Of a DNA stretch of 64,000 nt, positions 24,637-33,369 are shown piece after piece. The notes under the pieces are model-generated. The model saw nothing but the letters and a program-made list of their open reading frames with translations. It searched no databases and was not told the origin of the DNA. Where the stretch lies: NCBI RefSeq assembly GCF_003010935.1, contig NZ_PGGN01000002.1, positions 868,001 to 932,000 on the forward strand. The letters run 5' to 3'. The stretch comes from Phyllobacterium endophyticum (GTDB taxonomy: Bacteria; Pseudomonadota; Alphaproteobacteria; Rhizobiales; Rhizobiaceae). Position numbers and translations under genes: made by a program. The stretch's first letter is position 1. Each line of letters begins with the position of its first letter.

Positions 24637-26148
24637 TTGACCACCTTTGCTGATCTGGGCCTTTCACCGAAAGTGCTCGATGCTGTAGAAGCAGCAGGAT
24701 ATACAATACCAACACCGATCCAGCTTGGCGCGATCCCGCACGCGCTGCAGCGCAAGGATGTTCTGGGCATCGCCCAGACCGGAACCGGCAAGACCGCCTC
24801 GTTCGTTCTGCCGATGTTGACCTTGCTGGAACAGGGCCGCGCCCGTGCGCGTATGCCCCGCACGCTCATCCTGGAGCCGACGCGCGAACTCGCAGCGCAG
24901 GTCGAGGAGAACTTCGTCAAATATGGCAAGAACCATCGCCTCAACGTTGCGCTGCTGATCGGCGGCGTTTCTTTCGATGATCAGTTGCGCAAGCTTGAAC
25001 GCGGCGCCGACGTGCTGATCGCGACACCTGGTCGTCTGCTCGATCATTTCGAGCGCGGGAAGCTGCTTTTGAGCGCTGTCGATATTCTCGTTATCGACGA
25101 AGCTGATCGTATGCTCGACATGGGATTCATTCCGGATATCGAACGCATCTGCAAGTTGATCCCCTTTACGCGGCAGACGCTGTTCTTCTCTGCGACGATG
25201 CCGCCGGAAATCACCAAGCTGACAGAGCAGTTCCTGCATTCTCCCGTTCGCATCGAGGTCGCCAAGGCGGCTACGACGGCGAAAACGGTCGAGCAGCAGC
25301 TCGTAAAGTCAGGCAAGAAGGATTGGGAGAAGCGCGCGGTGTTGCGCGATTTGATCCGCGCCGAGGCTGATGGCCTGAAAAACGCGATTATCTTCTGCAA
25401 TCGCAAGAAGGATGTGTCCGAGCTGTTTCGCTCGCTGGTCAAGCATGATTTCGATGCTGGAGCCTTGCACGGCGACATGGATCAGCGCGCCCGCACGACC
25501 ATGCTGGCGAACTTCAAGGACAACAAACTGAAGATACTTGTGGCGTCTGACGTGGCTGCCCGCGGGCTCGACATTCCGGATGTCAGCCACGTATTCAATT
25601 TCGATGTGCCTATCCATTCCGAGGACTATGTCCACCGCATCGGCCGCACTGGTCGCGCGGGTCGCTCCGGCAAGGCGTTTACCCTGGTCACGCCGGCGGA
25701 CGTGAAATATCTCACGGCGATCGAAAAGCTGATCGGTGAGGACATCAACTGGTACGACGGCGACCTTTCCACTCTGCCAGTCTCGACCGAAACGGAAGAA
25801 GCGCCACGCCGCGGCCGAAACGGTCGTGACAAGAGCACACCGAAGCGCCGGCCCCGCAATGAGGGCCGAGAGCGCGAACGTCCGCAATCCGAGATTGACA
25901 TCATCGCAGCGGCCGAAAAAGCCAGGGATGCCGATGTTCAGCCTGTTGTCGACGATCAGCCGACCCCGCGTAGCGCTGAGAAGCCGCAAAAGGCAGCAAT
26001 CAAAGCCGAGAACGAGCAGCGCCGCGCCCGCGTTCCTCATGCGGAGCCACGCCGCGATCATCGGCGCGAGCGTGATGACATGGGTTCGGCACCAATCGGC
26101 TTCGGCGATGAAATCCCGGCGTTCATGCTGATCGATACGAAGTTCTAG
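24637..26148 (+). CDS. rhlE: DEAD-box ATP-dependent RNA helicase, RhlE-like
   Basis: A 503-residue RNA helicase. RecA domain 1 has Q motif FADLGLSPKVLDAVEAAGYTIPTPIQ in pieces at 4-29, Walker A AQTGTGKT (46-53), PTRELA (82-87), DEAD (155-158) and SAT; domain 2 has ARGLDIP and HRIGRTGR with RAGRSG. Residues 385-490 are a low-complexity basic tail (RRGRNGRDK, KRRPRNEGRERER), typical of RhlE enzymes and likely RNA-binding. It remodels rRNA or mRNA, especially in the cold. The start is a TTG at 24637; no better ATG aligns with the family start. The exact paralog name is less certain than the class. Confidence 0.88.
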   Translation: MTTFADLGLSPKVLDAVEAAGYTIPTPIQLGAIPHALQRKDVLGIAQTGTGKTASFVLPMLTLLEQGRARARMPRTLILEPTRELAAQVEENFVKYGKNHRLNVALLIGGVSFDDQLRKLERGADVLIATPGRLLDHFERGKLLLSAVDILVIDEADRMLDMGFIPDIERICKLIPFTRQTLFFSATMPPEITKLTEQFLHSPVRIEVAKAATTAKTVEQQLVKSGKKDWEKRAVLRDLIRAEADGLKNAIIFCNRKKDVSELFRSLVKHDFDAGALHGDMDQRARTTMLANFKDNKLKILVASDVAARGLDIPDVSHVFNFDVPIHSEDYVHRIGRTGRAGRSGKAFTLVTPADVKYLTAIEKLIGEDINWYDGDLSTLPVSTETEEAPRRGRNGRDKSTPKRRPRNEGRERERPQSEIDIIAAAEKARDADVQPVVDDQPTPRSAEKPQKAAIKAENEQRRARVPHAEPRRDHRRERDDMGSAPIGFGDEIPAFMLIDTKF

Positions 26149-26164
26149 GCCAGCTTCGAACGCA

Positions 26165-26488
26165 TCATTTGGTGGCTGCGCGCAATGAAGCCTCATACGC
26201 GCGCTTTGCCCATTCCGACATGATGTCCGGATCGTCGAAGGCATCTGCCGGCACGGACCAATATGGCATCCCGACTGGTTTCCTGCCGTCGCGCTCGTAA
26301 GTCCACTGGCGGCAATTGGCTGCTTGAAACTCTGGCGCCGAGATTTTGTCTGCCTTCAGCAATATTTCGTCGGCCACTTCCAGCGCTATGATGAGGCCAT
26401 TGAAGTAAATACCCTTGCCGCCGAACATGCGCTTGATCGTCACCGGGCCAAGTCCCGAAAACAAATCCTGAATTGCGTCATTGTCCAC
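26165..26488 (-). CDS. TfoX N-terminal domain protein
   Basis: A 107-residue protein of the TfoX-N family, starting MDNDAIQDLFSGLGPVTIKRMFGGKGIYFNG, with the typical MFGG-G.YF motif and C-terminal YWSVPADAFDDPDIMSEWAKRAYEAS. TfoX-N proteins are small and of unknown biochemical function; in gammaproteobacteria full-length TfoX controls competence, but single-domain versions like this have no established role. It lies 10 bp downstream of the A-type Fe-S carrier gene, on the same strand, so the two are probably co-transcribed. Confidence 0.85.
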   Translation of the reverse strand: MDNDAIQDLFSGLGPVTIKRMFGGKGIYFNGLIIALEVADEILLKADKISAPEFQAANCRQWTYERDGRKPVGMPYWSVPADAFDDPDIMSEWAKRAYEASLRAATK

Positions 26489-26498
26489 GACGGAAGGG

Positions 26499-26873
26499 TC
26501 AGGACGAGGCTGAGGCCAGCATTTCCGGCTTGGCCGGCGTCAGTTCAACAGACTCGCCGCAACCGCAGGCTGAGGTTTGGTTCGGATTGTTGAACACAAA
26601 GCCGGTGCGAAGCTTGGTCACTTCAAAATCCATTTGCGTGCCGAGAAGGTAGAGCACGGCCTCCGGGGCCACGAATACCTTGGCGCCGTCTTTCTCGACC
26701 ACATCATCGCCCGCTTTCGCTTCGGTGACGAGATCGATCATATATTCCATGCCAGCGCAGCCGCCCTTCTTGATGCCGACGCGAATGCCGAGCGCACTGT
26801 CGCGCGTCGCCACGATTTCGCTCACGCGCTTCGCAGCAGCATCGGTCAATGTCATGACAGAAAAACGACCCAT
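26499..26873 (-). CDS. sufA: A-type iron-sulfur cluster carrier (HesB/IscA/SufA family)
   Basis: A 124-residue A-type carrier with the three conserved cysteines: Cys39 (KKGGCAGMEY), Cys103 and Cys105 (SACGCGES). These proteins accept Fe-S clusters from the SUF scaffold and pass them to target enzymes. ATG 26873 is used; ATG at residue 7 (MTLTDAAAKR) is the family's usual beginning but lacks its own ribosome binding site. It is separated from the suf genes by one plus-strand gene. The sufA name is by context; erpA or iscA would be equally defensible from sequence. Confidence 0.88.
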   Translation of the reverse strand: MGRFSVMTLTDAAAKRVSEIVATRDSALGIRVGIKKGGCAGMEYMIDLVTEAKAGDDVVEKDGAKVFVAPEAVLYLLGTQMDFEVTKLRTGFVFNNPNQTSACGCGESVELTPAKPEMLASASS

Positions 26874-27001
26874 TTCTCATCTCTCTTGTTCGAGACCGCT
26901 GGAACGATCACTCGAATATCATAGTTAGTGTTACACAACCGTCACTGCAAGTGTTCAAACATCTCAAGGCCTATAAACACGATCGGCAGAGGCTGACAAT
27001 C

Positions 27002-27574
27002 ATGCATCATAGCCATCTCTTCCTTTGCAGCATTGCAGCGCTGGCCCTGAATCTGTCGCCTGTACTGGCTCAGGAAGCCAAACCGCCCGAAGCAACCGCG
27101 CCTGCTCCTGCGGAAACACCCGCGACAAAGCAGCAATCGGAGACTGGCACGCAGACCCCTCCGGAATATCTCGACGACCGGAGCAACCCCGAAGCCCTCA
27201 TCAAGTCCTATTACAACGCCATAAACAGGCAGGAATATGCCCGCGCGTTCAGTTACTATGCCGCGGACAGCCAGCCGCAGCCATTTCCCCAATTTCAGGC
27301 GGGGTACGAAACAACCGAATCGGTAAGCGTGCTGTTCGGCAAGGCTGTCGGCGAAGGCGCGGCCGGTTCGGCCTACTGGAGCCAGCCGCTGGCGATCAGG
27401 TCCGAGGCCAAAGACGGCGCCGTAACGGTGTTCAATGGCTGCTATCGATTGAGATTGGCCAATCCGGCGATCCAGGGTGTGCCTTACGTGCCGCTGTCCA
27501 TCCTTGATGGCACGCTGCAAAAATCGGAACAACCATTCGAACAGAGCGTACCTGAGGGCTGCGAAGCGCCTTGA
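27002..27574 (+). CDS. Secreted/periplasmic hypothetical protein
   Basis: A 190-residue protein with a signal peptide: MHHSHLFLCSIAALALNL, then SPVLA|QEA with probable cleavage after Ala23. A Pro/Ala/Thr-rich linker (residues 27-55) precedes a globular domain with SNPEALIKSYYNAINRQEYARAFSYY, like NTF2-like periplasmic folds, and one cysteine pair (GCYRL, EGCEAP). ATG 27002 is preferred to 26951 because it places the signal peptide at the N-terminus. No function is evident. It is transcribed against the suf genes and sits between sufA and sufT. Confidence 0.75.
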   Translation: MHHSHLFLCSIAALALNLSPVLAQEAKPPEATAPAPAETPATKQQSETGTQTPPEYLDDRSNPEALIKSYYNAINRQEYARAFSYYAADSQPQPFPQFQAGYETTESVSVLFGKAVGEGAAGSAYWSQPLAIRSEAKDGAVTVFNGCYRLRLANPAIQGVPYVPLSILDGTLQKSEQPFEQSVPEGCEAP

Positions 27575-27654
27575 ATACAACAAGTTGCCTTGGTGCGTTG
27601 AGATTTGCGATCATGACCGTCTGCAAACGATGATTTTCAAGTAGCGGAGCGTTC

Positions 27655-28077
27655 TCAGTACCAGCCGACGGCAACCTGTGCCTCTTCCGACATGCGATCG
27701 GGTGTCCAGGGCGGATCGAAGGTCATGGTGACGTCAACGAAACTGACGCCTTCCACGGCACTGACCGCATCCTGCACCCACCCTGGCATTTCACCGGCGA
27801 CCGGACAACCGGGCGCCGTCAGCGTCATCTCGATTTTGACGGACCGGTCGTCCTCGATGTCAATCTTGTAGACAAGGCCAAGCTCATAGATGTCAGCGGG
27901 AATTTCCGGGTCGTATACGGTTTTCAGGGCGCCAATGACATCATCGGTCAGGCGCGCCAGTTCGTCGGCAGGAATAGCCGACACAGGCGCGGCTTCGATC
28001 TCAGCCTTTGCAGAACCGGTCTCAACGTCCGGTGTCTCAGCTTTTTCCAGTGTCCCGGCTTTATCGGTCATTGTCAT
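27655..28077 (-). CDS. sufT: SUF system assembly factor SufT (MIP18/DUF59 family)
   Basis: A 140-residue protein. The N-terminal 38 residues are a variable Ala/Glu-rich extension; residues 40-140 are the DUF59/MIP18 domain with DPEIP (56-60), YELGLVYKIDI, MTLTAPGCPVAGEMP including conserved Cys91, and a C-terminal SEEAQVAVGWY. SufT helps Fe-S cluster maturation under high demand. ATG 28077 overlaps the sufS stop as TGATG, indicating translational coupling; a GTG three bases earlier is possible. It is the last gene of the suf operon. Confidence 0.9.
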   Translation of the reverse strand: MTMTDKAGTLEKAETPDVETGSAKAEIEAAPVSAIPADELARLTDDVIGALKTVYDPEIPADIYELGLVYKIDIEDDRSVKIEMTLTAPGCPVAGEMPGWVQDAVSAVEGVSFVDVTMTFDPPWTPDRMSEEAQVAVGWY

Positions 28078-29318
28078 CACCCAAAGAATTTCCGCGCCTT
28101 TTCCAGCGCATCGGCGAGAACATCGATCTCGTCTCTCGTATTATACATCGCAAACGATGCACGGCATGTGGATGTTACGCCAAGGCGTTTCAATAGCGGC
28201 TGGGCGCAATGGGTGCCTGCCCGCACGGCAACGCCGGCGCGATCGATCACCATGGAAACGTCATGGGCATGGATACCCTGCAATTCGAAGGAAATGATGG
28301 CACCCTTGCCCTTGGCATCGCCAAAGATACGCAGCGAATTGATCTCGCGCAGACGCTGGTGTGCATAGTCGCGCAAATCTTCTTCGTGGGCGAGAATGGC
28401 GGCGCGGCCGATTTTCTCGACATACTCGATCGCCGCGCCAAGTCCGATCGCTTGGGCGATTGGTGGCGTGCCTGCCTCGAACCGGTGTGGCGGATGATTG
28501 TACGTGACGATTTCCTCCGTCACCTCCTCGATCATTTCGCCGCCGCCCTGAAAGGGGCGCATCGCTTCAAGCATCTCCTTGCGCCCATAAAGAACACCGA
28601 TGCCCGACGGGCCGTAAATCTTGTGACCGGTGAAAATGTACCAGTCGCAACCGAGATCCTGAACGTCCACCGGCAGGTGCACCGCTCCTTGGCTGCCATC
28701 GACCAAAACCGGAATGCCTCGGGCATGGGCGATGCGGACGATTTCCTTGATTGGAGTCACCGTGCCGAGCACGTTCGACATATGGGTGATCGCGACGAGT
28801 TTGGTGCGATCAGTCAACCGATTCTCGAACTCCTCGATATGGAACGCACCCTGGTCATCGACCGGTACCCAGACCAGTTTGGCGCCCTGGCGCTCACGGA
28901 TGAAATGCCACGGCACGATGTTCGAATGGTGCTCCATGATCGAAAGCACGATCTCTTCGCCCTCGCCGATATTTGGCATTCCATAGCCGTAGGCGACCGT
29001 ATTGATGGCCTCGGTCGCCGATTTCGTGAAAACGATTTCATCGACCGAAGACGCATTGAGAAACCGCCGCACGCTTTCCCGCGCTTTCTCGTAGGCGTCG
29101 GTCGCCGCGTTCGACAGGAAATGCAAGCCGCGATGCACATTGGCGTATTCGTTCGAATAGGTGTGCGTCACCATATCGATCACGGCCTGCGGCTTCTGCG
29201 CCGAAGCACCATTGTCGAGATAGACCAGCGGCTTGCCGTAGACTTCTCGCGACAGGATAGGGAAATCCCGACGGATGGCCCCTACGTCGTAGCCGCTTTG
29301 GATGATCTTCGTGTCCAT
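28077..29318 (-). CDS. sufS: Cysteine desulfurase SufS
   Basis: A 413-residue group II cysteine desulfurase that takes sulfur from L-cysteine as a persulfide for Fe-S assembly. PLP lysine is Lys233 (FTGHKIYGPSG); the persulfide cysteine is Cys371 (RAGTHCAQPLLKRLG), with the SufS-type short loop. ATG 29318 is chosen over 29435 because it matches the family start (DVGAIRRDFPIL) and the longer frame runs into sufD. Gap to sufD is 28 bp. No SufE is in the window, so the sulfur acceptor is encoded elsewhere or replaced. Confidence 0.95.
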   Translation of the reverse strand: MDTKIIQSGYDVGAIRRDFPILSREVYGKPLVYLDNGASAQKPQAVIDMVTHTYSNEYANVHRGLHFLSNAATDAYEKARESVRRFLNASSVDEIVFTKSATEAINTVAYGYGMPNIGEGEEIVLSIMEHHSNIVPWHFIRERQGAKLVWVPVDDQGAFHIEEFENRLTDRTKLVAITHMSNVLGTVTPIKEIVRIAHARGIPVLVDGSQGAVHLPVDVQDLGCDWYIFTGHKIYGPSGIGVLYGRKEMLEAMRPFQGGGEMIEEVTEEIVTYNHPPHRFEAGTPPIAQAIGLGAAIEYVEKIGRAAILAHEEDLRDYAHQRLREINSLRIFGDAKGKGAIISFELQGIHAHDVSMVIDRAGVAVRAGTHCAQPLLKRLGVTSTCRASFAMYNTRDEIDVLADALEKARKFFG

Positions 29319-29346
29319 GAGCCTGTGCTTTCCAAGGTTCAGCCGG

Positions 29347-30618
29347 TCACACGTGTGCCGCCAGCCATTTGTCGAGAATGGCTTCAAGCGCCTCAACCAA
29401 TGGTTCGTTCTCCAATTCCTCGACGATCTCGGCAACGAATGCCTTGATCAGAAGGCCGCGTGCTTCGTTCTCGGGAATTCCGCGTGCACGCAGATAGAAC
29501 AGATGATTGTCATCGATCTCGGCTACCGTTGCACCATGACCACAAGCCACGTCATCCGCGAAAATTTCCAGTTCGGGCTTCGCATCGAACTCGCCTTCAT
29601 CGGAAAGCAGCAATGTGTTGCAAGCCATGCGTGCGTCGGTTTTCTGGGCGATCCTGTTGACCTTGATCTGACCCTGGAAAACACCGCGCGCGCGATCTGT
29701 CACGACATTGCGGATGACCTGTACCGAGGTCGTATTCTCGACCAGATGACCGAGGGTCATTGTGACATCGGTATGGCTCTCGCCGCCGAGCAAATTCACT
29801 CCGCGCAACTGAAAGTCAGAGCCCTCGCCCTTTGCCAGCACATGCACTTCCTGACGGATCAGCTTGCCGCCGGCGTTGACGACATAGAGCGTCAGCCTGG
29901 CATTGGTTCCGAGCGTCGCGGTGAACTGAGCCAGCTGCGTGGCTTGAACCCCCTGCTCGCGGAGGATGATCCAGGTGATCCGGGCATCGTCGGCGATCGT
30001 CACGTTGCTGACACTCGTTGAGAAACCTTCGCCCTCGCCGCCGGTCTGGCGCTCGATGATCGTGGCCTTCACACCTTTGCCGAATTTGACCGGAAAGCGC
30101 ACATGACCCTGGCCGCGAAGCTGCGCATTCTGCAATTCGACCGGGGTTTCAAGTTCAACACCGTCGGCGAACGTCACTGCCCATCCATCGCTGACATAGG
30201 CCGCATTGATCTGGCCGATCGCATCGTCACCGCCACGAATGGCAAGCTGCCGGATCGCGGAACCATCGGCAAGCTTCTCTTTCAACTTCGTGAACTCGAT
30301 ACCTTCAAGATGCGGAGACGTCAGCGCCACACCGTTGGAAACAGTCGCGATGGCAGAACCGGGGATAATCGCCGGAAGTGCGTTCGTCCCGCCGGTCTCG
30401 TCAAAAGCAGGTATGCCGCGCAGCAAAGTCCTCAAGTCGGTGTAATGCCACGCCTCGACGCGTCGCGACGGCAGGCCCTGGGTTTTCAGGGCTTCGATGG
30501 CATTGTCTCGCGCGCTTGCGATCTCGCCATCGCCCGGCAATTCACCCATCCGGTCGACGAAGCCATCGACCAGCGTGGATTCAGCAGGTGTGGGCTGGCG
30601 TCCTGTGTGAACATTCAT
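29347..30618 (-). CDS. sufD: Fe-S cluster assembly protein SufD
   Basis: A 423-residue SufD subunit of the SufBC2D scaffold. It has an alpha-helical N-terminal domain with RRVEAWHYTDLRTLLRG (residues 55-71), a right-handed beta-helix core and the C-terminal SufB/SufD signature, CGHGATVAEIDDNHLFYLRARGIPENEAR in pieces near 355-385. With SufB and SufC it builds Fe-S clusters in the cytoplasm, SufD probably helping iron entry. It is 11 bp downstream of sufC in the same operon. Confidence 0.95.
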   Translation of the reverse strand: MNVHTGRQPTPAESTLVDGFVDRMGELPGDGEIASARDNAIEALKTQGLPSRRVEAWHYTDLRTLLRGIPAFDETGGTNALPAIIPGSAIATVSNGVALTSPHLEGIEFTKLKEKLADGSAIRQLAIRGGDDAIGQINAAYVSDGWAVTFADGVELETPVELQNAQLRGQGHVRFPVKFGKGVKATIIERQTGGEGEGFSTSVSNVTIADDARITWIILREQGVQATQLAQFTATLGTNARLTLYVVNAGGKLIRQEVHVLAKGEGSDFQLRGVNLLGGESHTDVTMTLGHLVENTTSVQVIRNVVTDRARGVFQGQIKVNRIAQKTDARMACNTLLLSDEGEFDAKPELEIFADDVACGHGATVAEIDDNHLFYLRARGIPENEARGLLIKAFVAEIVEELENEPLVEALEAILDKWLAAHV

Positions 30619-30629
30619 GACATTCGTCC

Positions 30630-31391
30630 TCAGGCTGCCTCGCCGATAATATCGGCGTAGCCATTCTCTTCAAGCTCGAGTGCAAGGTTTTTATCGCCTG
30701 ACTTGATCACCTGCCCCTTGTAGAGCACGTGCACCGTGTCCGGCACGATGTAGTCGAGCAGGCGCTGATAATGGGTGATGACGATTACGGCACGATCCGG
30801 CGAGCGTAAAGCATTGACACCGTCGGCAACGATCTTCAGTGCGTCGATATCAAGACCAGAATCGGTTTCGTCAAGTACGCAGAGCTTCGGCTCGAGCAGC
30901 TTCATCTGCAGGATTTCCGCGCGCTTCTTTTCACCGCCGGAAAAACCCACATTGAGCGGGCGCTTGAGCATGGCGATGTCCATGTCGAGCGATGCGGCCG
31001 CCGTCTTTACGCGTCCGATGAACTCGGGGATCTTCAGCGGCTCTTCACCGCGCGCCTTGCGCTGCGAGTTCATAGCCACTTTCAAAAACTCCATCGTCGC
31101 AACGCCGGGTATTTCCATAGGATACTGAAACGCCAGGAAAATGCCCTTGGCCGCACGTTCCGACGGATCGAGTTCCAGGATCGATTCTCCATTATAGAGA
31201 ATGTCGCCTTCAGTGACCTCGTAGTCATCGCGACCCGCAAGAATATAGGACAGCGTCGATTTGCCGGAGCCGTTTGGCCCCATGATAGCCGCTACTTCGC
31301 CTGCCTTGACGGTAAGATTCAACCCACGGATGATCTCCGTGTCGGTATCTGCGATCTTCGCATGGAGATTTCTGATTTCCAGCATTTTCAT
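30630..31391 (-). CDS. sufC: Fe-S cluster assembly ATPase SufC
   Basis: A 253-residue ABC-type ATPase without membrane domains. Walker A is GPNGSGKST (38-46), the Q loop is FLAFQYP, the signature motif is FSGGEKKR near 150, and Walker B is LCVLDETDSGLD; these are the SufC-specific forms. It powers conformational change in the SufB-SufD scaffold. The start may be Met1 or Met3. Between it and sufB lies a 68-residue ORF, an unusual insertion in the standard suf order. Confidence 0.95.
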   Translation of the reverse strand: MKMLEIRNLHAKIADTDTEIIRGLNLTVKAGEVAAIMGPNGSGKSTLSYILAGRDDYEVTEGDILYNGESILELDPSERAAKGIFLAFQYPMEIPGVATMEFLKVAMNSQRKARGEEPLKIPEFIGRVKTAAASLDMDIAMLKRPLNVGFSGGEKKRAEILQMKLLEPKLCVLDETDSGLDIDALKIVADGVNALRSPDRAVIVITHYQRLLDYIVPDTVHVLYKGQVIKSGDKNLALELEENGYADIIGEAA

Positions 31392-31465
31392 TACCTTTTG
31401 AATTTCTGGGGATCAGCCTTGGCGATCCCGATGACAATCGTGTGCCTGTGAGCCGGCGGCACAGC

Positions 31466-31672
31466 CTATGAAGAACTCTCGCCGCTGAGGCTCCTGAGCC
31501 GCTCGACCACAGACGCGAGCTCCTTGCGTGCCCTGATCAGTTCTGGCTCGAGAACGCTCTCCGTCGCGGAAGACGAGCGAGCCATCGTATCGGTGAGTTC
31601 GTCGATCACTTCGCCAAGCTCTTCGTAGCGGCGGCGCAGCCTGTCGAGTGCGTCTTCGGTGACTGGTGCCAT
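31466..31672 (-). CDS. Small coiled-coil protein encoded between sufB and sufC
   Basis: A 68-residue protein starting [20 protein letters not shown], almost entirely helical, with heptad-like Leu/Ile spacing and many Glu/Arg residues, so a short coiled coil or helical hairpin is likely. I know no family. Its ATG overlaps the sufB stop as TAATG, so it would be translated by coupling, and 74 bp separate it from sufC. The position argues that it is a real member of the suf operon, perhaps an accessory to the SUF complex; that role is inference. Confidence 0.65.
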   Translation of the reverse strand: MAPVTEDALDRLRRRYEELGEVIDELTDTMARSSSATESVLEPELIRARKELASVVERLRSLSGESSS

Positions 31673-33204
31673 TATCCGACGCTCCCCTCCAGGCTGATAC
31701 CGATGAGCTTTTGGGCCTCGACGGCAAACTCCATCGGCAGTTCCTGAATGACTTCCTTGACGAATCCATTGACGATGAGCGCGATTGCCTCTTCTTCCGG
31801 AATTCCGCGCTGCATCACATAGAACAGCGCATCTTCCGAAATCTTCGAGGTGGTCGCCTCATGCTCGAACTGCGCCGTCGCGTTCTTCGCCTCGATATAG
31901 GGGACCGTATGTGCACCGCAATCATTGCCGATCAGCAGCGAGTCGCATTGGGTGAAGTTTCGTGCGTTCTCGGCCTTGCGATGAGCAGAGACCTGACCGC
32001 GATAGGTATTGTTCGACTTGCCTGCCGAGATACCTTTGGAGATGATGCGGCTCGAGGTGTTCTTGCCGAGATGCAGCATCTTAGTCCCGCTATCGATCTG
32101 CTGGTGACCGTTGGAAACAGCAATCGAATAGAACTCACCGCGGGAATTATCGCCGCGCAGAATGACTGAAGGATATTTCCAGGTTATCGCCGACCCGGTC
32201 TCGACCTGCGTCCACGAAATCTTGGAATTGACCCCGCGGCAATCGCCGCGCTTGGTGACAAAATTGTAGATGCCGCCCTTGCCCTCCGCGTCGCCCGGGA
32301 ACCAGTTTTGCACGGTCGAGTATTTGATCTCCGCATCGTCAAGCGCGATCAGCTCGACGACGGCGGCATGCAACTGGTTTTCGTCGCGCTGCGGCGCCGT
32401 GCAGCCTTCGAGGTAGGACACGTAAGCGCCTTCCTCGGCAATGATCAACGTCCGTTCGAACTGGCCCGTATCCCGCTCGTTGATGCGGAAATAGGTGGAC
32501 AGCTCCATCGGGCAGCGCACGCCCTTCGGCACATAGACGAAGGATCCGTCCGTAAACACAGCAGAGTTCAGCGTCGCGTAGAAATTGTCCGAAACCGGCA
32601 CAACCGTTGCAAGATATTTCTTCACGAGGTCCGGGTGTTCGCGAATTGCTTCGGAAATCGAGCAGAATATGACGCCGGCTTTCGCCAGTTCCGCCTTGAA
32701 CGTCGTGACCACCGAGACACTGTCAAACACCGCATCGACCGCCACGCGTCCGGACTTGTAGACATTGTCGCTGGTTTCTTCTTCGTCGGCGTCCGTGGGG
32801 CTCGCTTCTCCCACCTTGCGTACGCCCGCGAGAATCTCCTGCTCTTTAAGAGGAATTCCCAGCTTCTCATAGGTGCGCAGAAGCTCCGGATCCACTTCCG
32901 CAAGAGAAGTCGGGCCGGTCTGGTTCTTCGGACCGGCGTAGTAGACCATGTCCTGGAAGTCGATCTTCGGGTAGTTTACGCGCGCCCAGGTAGGCTCCTC
33001 CATCGTCAGCCAGCGTTCATAAGCCTTCAGACGCCATTCAAGCATCCATTCAGGCTCGTTCTTCTTGGCAGAGATGAAGCGAATGATATCTGCGTTGAGG
33101 CCTTTAGGCGCCTTATCCATCTCGATAAGCGTTTCAAAGCCGTATTTGTACTGGTCCACGTCAAGCGTACGGACCCGGTCAATGGTTTCCTGCACGGCAG
33201 GCAT
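31672..33204 (-). CDS. sufB: Fe-S cluster assembly protein SufB
   Basis: A 510-residue SufB scaffold subunit. Hallmarks include [16 protein letters not shown] near residue 50, [32 protein letters not shown] in the N-terminal domain, the beta-helix core with [25 protein letters not shown] (cysteine of the cluster-forming pocket), and the C-terminal [27 protein letters not shown] signature. It assembles clusters with SufC and SufD. GGAG is eight bases before ATG 33204. It is preceded by a 165-bp gap from the cysteine desulfurase gene, so it may have its own promoter. Confidence 0.95.
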   Translation of the reverse strand: MPAVQETIDRVRTLDVDQYKYGFETLIEMDKAPKGLNADIIRFISAKKNEPEWMLEWRLKAYERWLTMEEPTWARVNYPKIDFQDMVYYAGPKNQTGPTSLAEVDPELLRTYEKLGIPLKEQEILAGVRKVGEASPTDADEEETSDNVYKSGRVAVDAVFDSVSVVTTFKAELAKAGVIFCSISEAIREHPDLVKKYLATVVPVSDNFYATLNSAVFTDGSFVYVPKGVRCPMELSTYFRINERDTGQFERTLIIAEEGAYVSYLEGCTAPQRDENQLHAAVVELIALDDAEIKYSTVQNWFPGDAEGKGGIYNFVTKRGDCRGVNSKISWTQVETGSAITWKYPSVILRGDNSRGEFYSIAVSNGHQQIDSGTKMLHLGKNTSSRIISKGISAGKSNNTYRGQVSAHRKAENARNFTQCDSLLIGNDCGAHTVPYIEAKNATAQFEHEATTSKISEDALFYVMQRGIPEEEAIALIVNGFVKEVIQELPMEFAVEAQKLIGISLEGSVG

Positions 33205-33369
33205 TGGCGTTCTCCATCCACGCGGGGTTCAAGGTCCCGCAGTTGCAAACGTCAAGGCAGTATGTCGTCTTGAATATCTGCCTCTATGTAGTGCGCAATT
33301 GCACAATTTAACACCGGTATTCACCGGATTTTTACGCGTATCGGCGGTACACGCCCATAAGCGGGTTCG
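33205..33369. promoter_or_regulatory. Possible sufB promoter region with a short palindrome
   Basis: The gap upstream of sufB contains GTGCGCAATTGCAC at 33291-33304, with the palindromic core GCAATTGC. Suf operons of rhizobia are controlled by iron regulators such as RirA and Irr, so an operator is plausible, but the bases do not clearly match a known box. Confidence 0.35.

Noticed and set aside
28209-29447. Plus-strand frame of 412 codons opposite sufS
   Set aside because: Antisense shadow of sufS with no domain.
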